From Actinopolyspora lacussalsi (GTDB lineage Bacteria; Actinomycetota; Actinomycetes; Mycobacteriales; Pseudonocardiaceae): DNA of 64,000 nt. The notes beneath the pieces were generated by a model, which saw nothing but the letters and a program-made list of their open reading frames with translations, made no database searches and was not told the origin of the DNA. The stretch lies in NCBI GenBank assembly GCA_030803735.1, contig JAURUC010000001.1:2311501-2375500 (forward strand). The letters run 5' to 3'. How positions within the stretch are numbered: position 1 is the stretch's first letter; the number at the start of each line of letters is the position of its first letter. Of the stretch, positions 57,039-64,000 are shown piece by piece. Both the position numbers and the translations under genes were made by a program.

Positions 57039-60000
57039 TGTCCGACCTGCCTTCCCTCGGAACGAACCGGACAGCTGGTGCGCACCGGACACCGGGCGCA
57101 GTCGGAGTTCTCCACCGCGAGGAACCCGGGGCCGGTGCTGGCTGCCGCGGCGTCGTGGATCACGTCCAGCCAGACCCGGAAGCCCTCCTCACCGAGCCCG
57201 CTCTGGCCCCGCTCGGTGGCCGCACCGTCACGGGAGTCGGGTTTGGCCACATACAACAACCGCGCCCCGCCCGGTTGCGTCTCCCCGTCCGAGCCGAAGG
57301 CGCCCAGCGCCGCCGCCAGCTGGTACACCGCGAGCTGGGTGTGCTGTTCGGCGCTGTCCTTGCTGACCGGGGTCTTGGACGTCTTGACGTCGATGACGAC
57401 TGGTCTGCCCCGCTCGTCCGCCTCGAGCCGGTCGACCCTGCCGCGCAGGCGCAGCCACGGACCGTCCTCCCGGGCGGGGATCTTCAGGTCCAGATCGTGT
57501 TCCACCCCGAGCTGTGTGAGTTCGGCGCGGGACTGCCGCAGCCAGTTCAGGAAGGAGTCCAACATGGACCTGACCCGTTCGCGTTCGCGGCGGGAGTACC
57601 AGGGGGCACCCGCGTCGACCGATTCCCACGCCCGATCCAGTGCCTGTTCCAGGTGCTCGCGATCCGCTCCCTCCGCGGCCGCCTGCACCAGGGCGTGCAC
57701 CACGGTGCCCGCCACCGAGGCCAGCTCGGCGGCGTCCCTGCCGCCGTGGCGCTCGATCATCCAGCGTAGCGGGCAGGTGGCGAGTACGTCGACCGTGGAC
57801 GGTGTCACCCGAACCGGTTCGGCGCCGTCGACCAGCGGAGCCGTGCTGGAGGGTTCGGGCAGGCCGTACCAGGTGTCGGGGTCGGCACCGGGCACGCCGG
57901 CCCGCGCGAGTCTGGCGAGCTGGCCGGCGGCCCGCTCGCGTCGCGCGGGCTCCGTCCCGCCGTCGGTGACCACCCTGCGCAGTTCGCCCACCAGCTCGGG
58001 CAGGCTCAGTCCGCGTTCCGGAGTGGACACGGGGCGCTCGGCCGCTTCCGGCTCGTCGGCGAGGCCGTCCAGCTCGTCCAGGAACCGGGAGGGCTGCTCG
58101 TCCTCACCGCGTACCGCGCTGACCAGCAGACTCCCGCGGGCGCGGCTGGCCGCCACGAGCAGCAGCCGCCGTTCCTCGGCCAGCAGTGGCGCCGAGGCGG
58201 AAACCACCTCGTCGGAGTCCAGCCCGGACAGCACGTCCACGAGCCGTTCCGTCCCCAACAGTGAGCCACGCAGCCGCAGGTCCGGCCAGATGCCCTCCTG
58301 CACGTCGGGAACGGCGACCACTTCCCACTCCCTGCCGACCGAGGCGTGCGCGGTCAGCACCGCCACACCGTCCCCGGTGGGTGCGCGCGGCGCCAACGAG
58401 TCGCCGGAGATCCGCTGGCCGGCCAGGTGATCCGCGAAGGCGGCCGCGTCCGCACCGGGCAGCCTGTCGACGTAGCGGGCGGCCTCCTCGAACAGCGCGA
58501 CCACGGCGTCGAGGTCACGATCGGCCCGCGCGCCGTGCACCCCGCCGCGTTCGGAACGGGACAACAGGGTCCGTTCCACTCCGCTCTCGCGCCACACCTC
58601 CCAGAGTGTTTCCTCGACGCTGCGCCGATCCTGGCAGGAGCGGGTCGCCGATGCCAGCAGCGCTGCCACTCTTCGGGCGGGCTCGGCGGCGACGTCCCGC
58701 AGCGCGGTGAGCGCGTCCCGTTGCCACAGCGCCTCGACCAGCAGCTCCCCGCTGGGACGGTCGTTGCCGGCGGCCTGGTCCAGCCTGCGCAGACCCCGGC
58801 GCAACCGACGCAGCGCGAGCGAATCGGCCCCGCCCAGTATCGAGCCCAGCAGGTACTCCGCGGTCTCCGAGTCCAGATCGGATGGACGCGCGGCACAGCG
58901 CAGCAGGGTGAGCAACGGCCGCACGGTGGGACGCTGGGCGAGCGGCAGTTCCTCGTCGTCGAGTACCAGCGGCACGCCGGCGGCCAGCAGCGCTCTGCGC
59001 AGCACCGGCAGCGACAGTCCGGTGGACTTGACGATGACGGCCATGTCCGACCACGCGACTCCCCGCAGCAGGTGGGCACGGCGAAGCTGGTCCGCCACCC
59101 ACGCGGCCTGCTGCGCCTGGGACGCCAGCAGTCGTACCCGCACCGAACCGCCGGAGTCGGGCTCGGCACCGTCCGGTTCCGCGCCATCGGTGGTCTCGGC
59201 GGACTCCGGTCCCGTCAGCCCGCGCTGCTCACCCGCACCCGGCAGCCTCGTCAACAACCTTCGGACGGCGGTGCGGATACGTCGCGACATGCGGTGACCG
59301 GTGGTGAGCACGCTGGTCCGGTCACCGTCGGGGTCGGCTTCGGACAGACAGCGCGGATCGGCGCCGCGGAAGGAGAACACCGCCTGATCCGGGTCACCGA
59401 CCAGCAGGAACTCCGCGGCGGTGTCACCGAGACGGCGGCAGAGTCGGTACTGCTGGGGATCCAGGTTCTGCGCGTCGTCGACCAGCAGGTGCCGCACCCT
59501 GGCCCGTTCGGTACGCAGCAGGTCGGGATCGTTGTCGAGCGCGAGCAGCGCGGTGGAGACCAGTTCCGCCGCGTCCAGCGGAGCGGCGGTCTCACCGGAA
59601 GCACCTGCGAGTCGCCGCACACGTTCGTACTGCGCGCCGAAAACACCGGCGGCCACCCACTCGGGACGTTCGTGGTGCCTGCCGAGCCGAACCAGCCGAT
59701 CCGGCCCGACCCCGCGTTCGGCGGCACGCAGCAGCAGATCCCTGAGCTCACCGACGAAACCCTCGGTACCCAGGGCGGCACGCAACGAATCCGGCCAGTG
59801 GTCGACCTGGTCCTCGATGTCACCGGCGAGGAGTTCACGGATCCACAGGTCCTGCTCGGGGCCGTTGAGCAGCTTCGGCTGCGGCTTCCCGTCGCGTGCC
59901 GCCAGCAACCGCAGCACACCGTACGCATAGGAGTGCACGGTGCGTACCAACTGCCCCCCGCCGGTGCTGATGTCGACTCCGGCGGACAGCAACCTGCTGT

Positions 60001-60259
60001 TGATGGCACTGCGCAGCAACGCCGCGTTGGTGCGGTTCGATGCCAGCACGAGGGTGTTGTCGGCGTCGGCCCGGCCGCTCGCCAACCGATCGACGACCAC
60101 TTCGGCCAGTAGGGTCGTCTTCCCCGTTCCGGGACCGCCGAGAACACGCAGGAAACCGTCCTCGTGCCGTAACACACGACGTCCCGCCTCGGACCAGTCA
60201 CACTGCTCGACCGCCGGGGCGGTGGAGCGCACGAGAGTCGGTGCGGAGAATGTCGCCAC
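57035..60259 (-). CDS. adnA: AdnA helicase-nuclease subunit (Fe-S nuclease)
   Basis: 1074 residues from GTG. Walker A GGPGTGKT at 41-48; motif II is LLVDDAQNLDP (261-265), not the DExx of active motors, fitting AdnB as the main motor. GDPDQAVFSFRGADP follows. The C-terminal nuclease has VIDVKTSKTPVSKD and QHTQLAVYQLA, with Cys in ATCPLRWMI and in SDCARCPVRTSCPVRSE that would bind a 4Fe-4S cluster, as in AddB and AdnA. It is cotranscribed and translationally coupled with adnB. Corresponds to Rv3202c, and the pair order is the same. Confidence 0.95.
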   Translation of the reverse strand: MATFSAPTLVRSTAPAVEQCDWSEAGRRVLRHEDGFLRVLGGPGTGKTTLLAEVVVDRLASGRADADNTLVLASNRTNAALLRSAINSRLLSAGVDISTGGGQLVRTVHSYAYGVLRLLAARDGKPQPKLLNGPEQDLWIRELLAGDIEDQVDHWPDSLRAALGTEGFVGELRDLLLRAAERGVGPDRLVRLGRHHERPEWVAAGVFGAQYERVRRLAGASGETAAPLDAAELVSTALLALDNDPDLLRTERARVRHLLVDDAQNLDPQQYRLCRRLGDTAAEFLLVGDPDQAVFSFRGADPRCLSEADPDGDRTSVLTTGHRMSRRIRTAVRRLLTRLPGAGEQRGLTGPESAETTDGAEPDGAEPDSGGSVRVRLLASQAQQAAWVADQLRRAHLLRGVAWSDMAVIVKSTGLSLPVLRRALLAAGVPLVLDDEELPLAQRPTVRPLLTLLRCAARPSDLDSETAEYLLGSILGGADSLALRRLRRGLRRLDQAAGNDRPSGELLVEALWQRDALTALRDVAAEPARRVAALLASATRSCQDRRSVEETLWEVWRESGVERTLLSRSERGGVHGARADRDLDAVVALFEEAARYVDRLPGADAAAFADHLAGQRISGDSLAPRAPTGDGVAVLTAHASVGREWEVVAVPDVQEGIWPDLRLRGSLLGTERLVDVLSGLDSDEVVSASAPLLAEERRLLLVAASRARGSLLVSAVRGEDEQPSRFLDELDGLADEPEAAERPVSTPERGLSLPELVGELRRVVTDGGTEPARRERAAGQLARLARAGVPGADPDTWYGLPEPSSTAPLVDGAEPVRVTPSTVDVLATCPLRWMIERHGGRDAAELASVAGTVVHALVQAAAEGADREHLEQALDRAWESVDAGAPWYSRRERERVRSMLDSFLNWLRQSRAELTQLGVEHDLDLKIPAREDGPWLRLRGRVDRLEADERGRPVVIDVKTSKTPVSKDSAEQHTQLAVYQLAAALGAFGSDGETQPGGARLLYVAKPDSRDGAATERGQSGLGEEGFRVWLDVIHDAAAASTGPGFLAVENSDCARCPVRTSCPVRSEGRQVGQ

Positions 60260-60350
60260 TCTTCGATGTAACCATGTGGGAGCTACCGCCCAGCGAACCT
60301 GGTCAGGAGCGTGTCGCGGACATCACCGGTTCCCGTGCGAGACTGGTCGG

Positions 60351-60650
60351 ATGGACGAGCGGACGTGGGAGCGGGTGCGGGATGTGGTCGCCGGGATCCC
60401 CGCCGGTAGAGTGCTCGGCTACGGCGACGTGGCCCGACAGGCCGGAATACGTTCGGCGCGGCTGGTGGGACGAATCCTGGCCGAGGACGGTGCCGACCTT
60501 CCCTGGCACCGCGTACTGCGCTCGAACGGAACGGTGGCCGAGCAGTTGCGGCACCGACAGCTCGCGGAACTGCGGACCGAGGGAGTTCTCGCCGACAACG
60601 GCAGGGTCGACATGCGCCGCTATCGATGGGAACCCGAGTCGGAGCAGTAG
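60351..60650 (+). CDS. Alkyltransferase-like protein (ATL), no active-site Cys
   Basis: 99 residues from ATG. MGMT C-domain fold: RVRDVVAGIPAGRVLGYGDVARQAG and the helix-turn-helix region SARLVGRILAED. The active-site motif PCHRV reads LPWHRVLRSNG, so Cys is replaced by Trp and the protein cannot accept alkyl groups. ATL proteins bind O6-alkylguanine and flag it for nucleotide excision repair. The neighbour of adnA in M. tuberculosis (Rv3204) is the same type, supporting the call. Divergent from adnA, 91 bp apart. Confidence 0.92.
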   Translation: MDERTWERVRDVVAGIPAGRVLGYGDVARQAGIRSARLVGRILAEDGADLPWHRVLRSNGTVAEQLRHRQLAELRTEGVLADNGRVDMRRYRWEPESEQ

Positions 60651-60744
60651 ACCGGTCGTGACCGACCCGCCCACCACGGGCGAAGGCCCACCGCGAGCGA
60701 AGGCCCCGTCACGGGCGAAGGAACCGCCACACCCGAGGAAACGG

Positions 60745-61572
60745 TCAGGAACCGCTGGACAGGCGTTCGGCCAGCAGCCTCACCAACGAACTCGTCCTGG
60801 AGCGTTCCGGTGTCACGTAGGGCAATCCGGCCTTCTCCACCGGGGCGGCCGTGACCGGGCCGACACATCCCAGCAGCACACCGTCGAGCACGGCGGTTCG
60901 CAGCGATTCGAAGCGGCCGTCACGCTCGGCTCTGGTCAGCAGGTTGGCGGCGGCCGGAGCGCTGGTGAACGTCAGGGCGTGCACTTCACCGGCGACGGTG
61001 CGGTCGATCAGGTCGTCGAGCTTGTGCGGTTCCAGCGGGTCAGTCCAGCGGTAGACCATCACCGGAATCACCTCGGCACCCGCTTCGGTGAGGCGTTGCC
61101 GGAACGAAAGCATGGGATCACCGTGCACCTGCACCACCACGCGTCTGCCGCCGAGCTCGTGATCCAGCAGGTACCGCAGCACCTCGGCGGACTCCTCCGA
61201 AGGCGCACTCCACTCGGTCCGCAGCCCGGCACCGTGGATGGCTCCGGTCGCCTTCGAGCCCCGTGCCAGCAGCGTAGCGGTGGCGAGATGGCGACGGAGC
61301 GCCTCGCCGCTGCCCGTCTCGTCCGCAGCCTCCATCCAACCCCGAAACCCCATGCCGGTGGAGGCGACCACGAAATCCACGTCGCCTGCCAGCACTTCGC
61401 GGGTGGAAGCGGCCAGCTCGCCGTCCTGCGGCAGCGGCACGGTGTGCATCGCGGGAGCGTGCACCACCCGCGCACCCCGCCTGGTCAGCAACGACGCCAG
61501 CTCGTCAGCCTTGCGTTCCGCGGTTATGCCCACGGTAAAGCCGCGCAACGGCTCCGGTGCGGTCGAATCCAC
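60745..61572 (-). CDS. HemD-like uroporphyrinogen-III synthase domain protein
   Basis: 275 residues from GTG 61572 (GTG 61578 also possible). Two alternating alpha/beta lobes of the HemD fold: GFTVGITAERKADELASLLTRRGARVVHAPAM, VDFVVASTGMGFRGWMEAADE, VVVQVHGDPMLSFRQRLTEAGAEVIPVMVYRW, VHALTFTSAPAAANLL and LGCVGPVTAAPVEKAGLPYV. HemD closes the tetrapyrrole ring; stand-alone HemD domains outside heme operons in actinobacteria are often regulators fused to a DNA-binding domain, absent here. No heme genes are close, so the enzymatic role is unsure. Confidence 0.8.
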   Translation of the reverse strand: MDSTAPEPLRGFTVGITAERKADELASLLTRRGARVVHAPAMHTVPLPQDGELAASTREVLAGDVDFVVASTGMGFRGWMEAADETGSGEALRRHLATATLLARGSKATGAIHGAGLRTEWSAPSEESAEVLRYLLDHELGGRRVVVQVHGDPMLSFRQRLTEAGAEVIPVMVYRWTDPLEPHKLDDLIDRTVAGEVHALTFTSAPAAANLLTRAERDGRFESLRTAVLDGVLLGCVGPVTAAPVEKAGLPYVTPERSRTSSLVRLLAERLSSGS

Positions 61573-61616
61573 ACCCACATCCTCGCACGTCACTGCCGGT
61601 GGCTTCCCGTGCTCTC

Positions 61617-62423
61617 CTAGAGCACTTCCAGTACGGTCTGCGAGGCGGTTTCCAGCCCCCCGAGGGAAGTCGTCGTCGCCCGCGGATGCAGCGCGTGCAG
61701 CGCCAGTCGGAACAGCAACGCCCGCAGCAGCATCTGCGGCCACTCGGACAGGTGGGACCAGCGCTCCACTATGGCCGGATCGGAGCCTCCCCAGGCCATC
61801 GCGTCGATCACCACCACGGCGGCGGCCCACTCCGGGGGACGCCAGTAGGGCACGAAATCGATCAGCCCCGGGGGCGCGTTGCCGGAGAACAACACGTTTC
61901 CGAAGAGGTCGCCGTGCACCACCTGCGGCCGCAGCGAAACGCTCCGGCGGGAGGCCGCCAGCACGTCGAACAGCCGTCCGCCCTTCTCCGGTGACAACGA
62001 CACGTAGGTCTCGCCCCAGGCCATCCGGTCGGCGATGGCGTAGATGTCCTGCCTGGAGTCCACCAGCCTGGGTCTGTCGAGCACACTGCTCGCGCTGTGC
62101 AACCGCAGCGACATGGCGATGACCTCGTCGTGTCGCGGCTCCGGACGTCCCGTCATGTCACGGCGCGCCGACCAGCCGGAAACGACCCACCTGCCGTCGG
62201 TGGACCGCAGCGGCCGCGCGACCCGCGTCTCCTCCGGATCGAGCGTGTCCAGTGCCTGCGCCACCCAGGCCGCCTCGGCGGTGTCCGTGGCGGGCTTGAT
62301 CAGCACGTCCCCGTCGGCGCCGCAACGCCAGGCGAGACCACCCTCGAGCAGTTCGACGTCCTCCCCCGGCGCGCCGAAGGCGGCACGCACGTGCGTGGGA
62401 GGTGGCTCGGCCGTAGCACTCAC
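61617..62423 (-). CDS. TIGR02569-family phosphotransferase-fold protein
   Basis: 268 residues from GTG; the frame is open to 62492. APH-type kinase fold: LEGGLAWRCGADGDVLIKPATD in the N-lobe, and VVHGDLFGNVLFSGNAPPGLIDFVPYWRPPEWAAAVVVID with catalytic HGDLFGN and metal-binding IDF. The family TIGR02569 is restricted to actinobacteria and the gene sits at the position of Rv3205c between the ATL and moeZ genes. Its substrate is unknown. It lies 44 bp upstream of the HemD-like gene on the same strand, so the two may be cotranscribed. Confidence 0.85.
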   Translation of the reverse strand: MSATAEPPPTHVRAAFGAPGEDVELLEGGLAWRCGADGDVLIKPATDTAEAAWVAQALDTLDPEETRVARPLRSTDGRWVVSGWSARRDMTGRPEPRHDEVIAMSLRLHSASSVLDRPRLVDSRQDIYAIADRMAWGETYVSLSPEKGGRLFDVLAASRRSVSLRPQVVHGDLFGNVLFSGNAPPGLIDFVPYWRPPEWAAAVVVIDAMAWGGSDPAIVERWSHLSEWPQMLLRALLFRLALHALHPRATTTSLGGLETASQTVLEVL

Positions 62424-62593
62424 GCGCCAAACGCTACCCGTACTCGAATTCGCACCGTCGCAGACGCTCCGATCAACCGCGCGATTCGACACGATAAAGC
62501 CGACGCGCCGGAGTGCCGCGGCTCACGCGGCGCCGCGGTCCCGATGTGGAAGCCCGGCCCCTCCTCACTTCCGGAGCGGAGTCCGCGCGGTGT

Positions 62594-62611
62594 CGATTTC
62601 TCGCGAAATCG
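62594..62611. repeat. Dispersed palindrome, copy 6
   Basis: CGATTTCTCGCGAAATCG, in the 477-bp gap between the TIGR02569 gene and moeZ. This gap also holds hairpin repeat copy C, and otherwise no gene is seen. Confidence 0.85.
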
Positions 62612-62759
62612 ACGCCCCGGCACCCTCGTCGTGAAGCGACCGCGAGCGAGGCAGCGGAAGCGTCCCCGGTGCGTGAGTCGGATGCATCGCGAGGCCGGGC
62701 CGCTCGCCGCGCTGCTGGGGCAGTGCCGAACTCCCACCACGCACGCAACCCAATAACCA

Positions 62760-62861
62760 GCGGGTTCTCCCGTGCGGCTCTCGCGAGGACGGCCCCGACG
62801 TTGTGTAGGCCGCTACCCGATGTCGGGGCACCCGCAGCGAGAGCCGTACGAGAGGTCCCGC
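62760..62861 (+). repeat. Nested-hairpin repeat element, copy C
   Basis: Stems: CGGCTCTCGC (62775-62784) with GCGAGAGCCG (62837-62846); CCCCGAC (62793-62799) with GTCGGGG (62822-62828); GTAG (62805) with CTAC (62813). Outer GCGG pairs with CCGC. Very close to copy B. Confidence 0.85.
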
Positions 62862-62900
62862 CACGGAAACACCTCGGCAAGGCGAGAAGAAAACCTTCGA

Positions 62901-64000
62901 TCAGTATGTCGGCAAGCTCTGATCCACCTGATTGGCCCACCCGAGCACCCCGCCGCCGACGTGCACGGCGTCGGAGAAGCCCGCCTTGTGCAGTGCCGAC
63001 AGTGCCTCGGCCGAACGTCCGCCGGACTTGCAGTGCAACACGATCTGGCGATCCTGCGGCAGCTCGGCCAGTGCCTCACCGGAGATGATCCGGTCCTTCG
63101 GGATGAGCTTGGACCCCTCGATGTGCACGATGTCGTACTCGTGCGGCTCCCGGACGTCGATCAACTCGAACTTCTGCTCGGAGTCGAACTTGTCCTTGAG
63201 CTCCTGGGGCGTGATCGTGCTGTCCGCGGCGGCCTGCTGCGCGTCATCGGAGACCACTCCGCAGAAGGTCTCGTAGTCGATCAGCTCGGTTACCTTGTCC
63301 GCGTTCGGGTCCTTGCGGATCTTGACCGTGCGGTAGCTCATCTCCAGCGCGTCGTAGATCATCAACCTGCCGAGCAGGGTCTCACCGATACCGGTGATGA
63401 GCTTGATGGCCTCGTTGACCATGATCGAGCCGATGGAGGCGCACAGCACGCCCAGCACACCGCCCTCGGCGCAGGAGGGCACCATCCCGGGCGGCGGCGG
63501 TTCGGGGTAGAGGTCACGGTAGTTCGGGCCGTAGGCCTCCCAGAACACGCTGGCCTGGCCCTCGAAGCGGAAGATCGAGCCCCACACGTAGGGCTTGCCC
63601 TGCAGCACCGCCGCGTCGTTGACCAGGTAACGCGTCGCGAAGTTGTCGGTGCCGTCCAGGATCAGGTCGTAGTCGTCGAAGATCTCGAGCGCGTTGTCGG
63701 AGGTCAGGTTGGTCTGGTGCAGGTTGACCCGCACGAACGGATTGACCTCGGCGATGGAGTCACGCGCCGACTCGGCCTTGGAACGCCCGAGGTCGGACTG
63801 GCCGTGGATGATCTGGCGGTGCAGGTTCGACTCGTCGACCTCGTCGAACTCCACGACGCCCAGCGTGCCCACCCCGGCGGCGGCGAGATACAGCAGGGCG
63901 GGGCTGCCCAGACCGCCCGCTCCGATAACCAGCACCTTGGCGTTCTTGAGCCGCTTCTGCCCCACCATCCCGACGTCCGGGATGATCAGATGACGGCTGT
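62901..64000 (-). CDS. moeZ: MoeZ: adenylyltransferase/rhodanese (5' end cut by window edge)
   Basis: The frame runs off the end: upstream of the ATG at 63968 it continues in frame as SRHLIIPDVG, the normal MoeB/MoeZ lead-in, so the true start lies beyond 64000. At least 366 codons are visible. The MoeB-type domain has KVLVIGAGGLGSPALLYLAAAG, DEVDESNLHRQI and ILDGTDNFATRYLVND; CAEGGVLGVLCASIGS follows. The C-terminal rhodanese domain has the active Cys in IVLHCKSGGRSAEAL. MoeZ adenylates and thiolates small sulfur carriers for molybdopterin and cysteine synthesis. It corresponds to Rv3206c at the end of the syntenic block. Confidence 0.95.
   Translation of the reverse strand, partial: SRHLIIPDVGMVGQKRLKNAKVLVIGAGGLGSPALLYLAAAGVGTLGVVEFDEVDESNLHRQIIHGQSDLGRSKAESARDSIAEVNPFVRVNLHQTNLTSDNALEIFDDYDLILDGTDNFATRYLVNDAAVLQGKPYVWGSIFRFEGQASVFWEAYGPNYRDLYPEPPPPGMVPSCAEGGVLGVLCASIGSIMVNEAIKLITGIGETLLGRLMIYDALEMSYRTVKIRKDPNADKVTELIDYETFCGVVSDDAQQAAADSTITPQELKDKFDSEQKFELIDVREPHEYDIVHIEGSKLIPKDRIISGEALAELPQDRQIVLHCKSGGRSAEALSALHKAGFSDAVHVGGGVLGWANQVDQSLPTY

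Noticed and set aside
54504..58430. A 1308-codon open frame on the plus strand
   Set aside because: It lies antisense to adnA and adnB, has no domain pattern, and arises from high GC in the third codon position of the real genes.

Overview
The window is 64 kb of high-GC actinobacterial chromosome. Supporting signs are many GTG starts with GGAGG-type ribosome binding sites, a WhiB7 regulator with an AT-hook, the mycobacterial-type AdnA/AdnB helicase-nuclease pair, DUF397/DUF5753-type regulators, and a tmRNA whose tag reads ADNKSQREFALAA. The gene set fits Pseudonocardiales (Saccharopolyspora/Actinopolyspora-like). That placement is an inference from gene content only.

Left part (1-20 kb) is accessory. 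It holds a LysR regulator cut by the window edge, an MFS exporter divergent from an ArsR-like repressor with a perfect operator between them, a DUF305/LVIVD secreted pair, a secreted GH62 arabinofuranosidase with a CebR-type operator, glutamate dehydrogenase, two copies of tRNA-Ala(GGC), a second MFS exporter, a GNAT protein, a secreted I36-type inhibitor with a lipoprotein, an XRE/DUF397 pair divergent from a three-gene zinc-finger operon, an FAD monooxygenase, NhaA and a CDF metal transporter.

Middle part (20-31 kb) is housekeeping. ssrA and smpB lie close to ftsX, ftsE and prfB. A PadR regulator, a small zinc-ribbon protein, two initiator tRNAs in a duplicated block and a UPF0182 membrane protein follow.

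Right part (28-64 kb) follows the gene order I recall from Mycobacterium tuberculosis Rv3193c-Rv3206c: UPF0182, PDZ/Lon-like protease, DUF2342 protein, ABC1 kinase, whiB7, uvrD2, nudC, RCK potassium channel, adnB, adnA, an alkyltransferase-like protein, a TIGR02569 protein and moeZ. Into this backbone are inserted an M16 peptidase pair, a YpfJ-type metallopeptidase, two small cysteine proteins and a secreted GH43 enzyme. whiB7 has a complete attenuation leader: AT-rich promoter, 59-codon upstream ORF, and a 12-bp terminator with a T run.

The main non-genic signals are three. First, six copies of an 18-bp palindrome (CGATTTC-NCGN-GAAATCG) lie between genes or across a stop codon. Second, three copies of an about 102-bp nested hairpin element lie between genes. 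Third, a 27-bp composite motif is shared, with identical spacing, by the upstream regions of the GH62 and GH43 genes 43 kb apart, which suggests one regulator for both hemicellulose enzymes.
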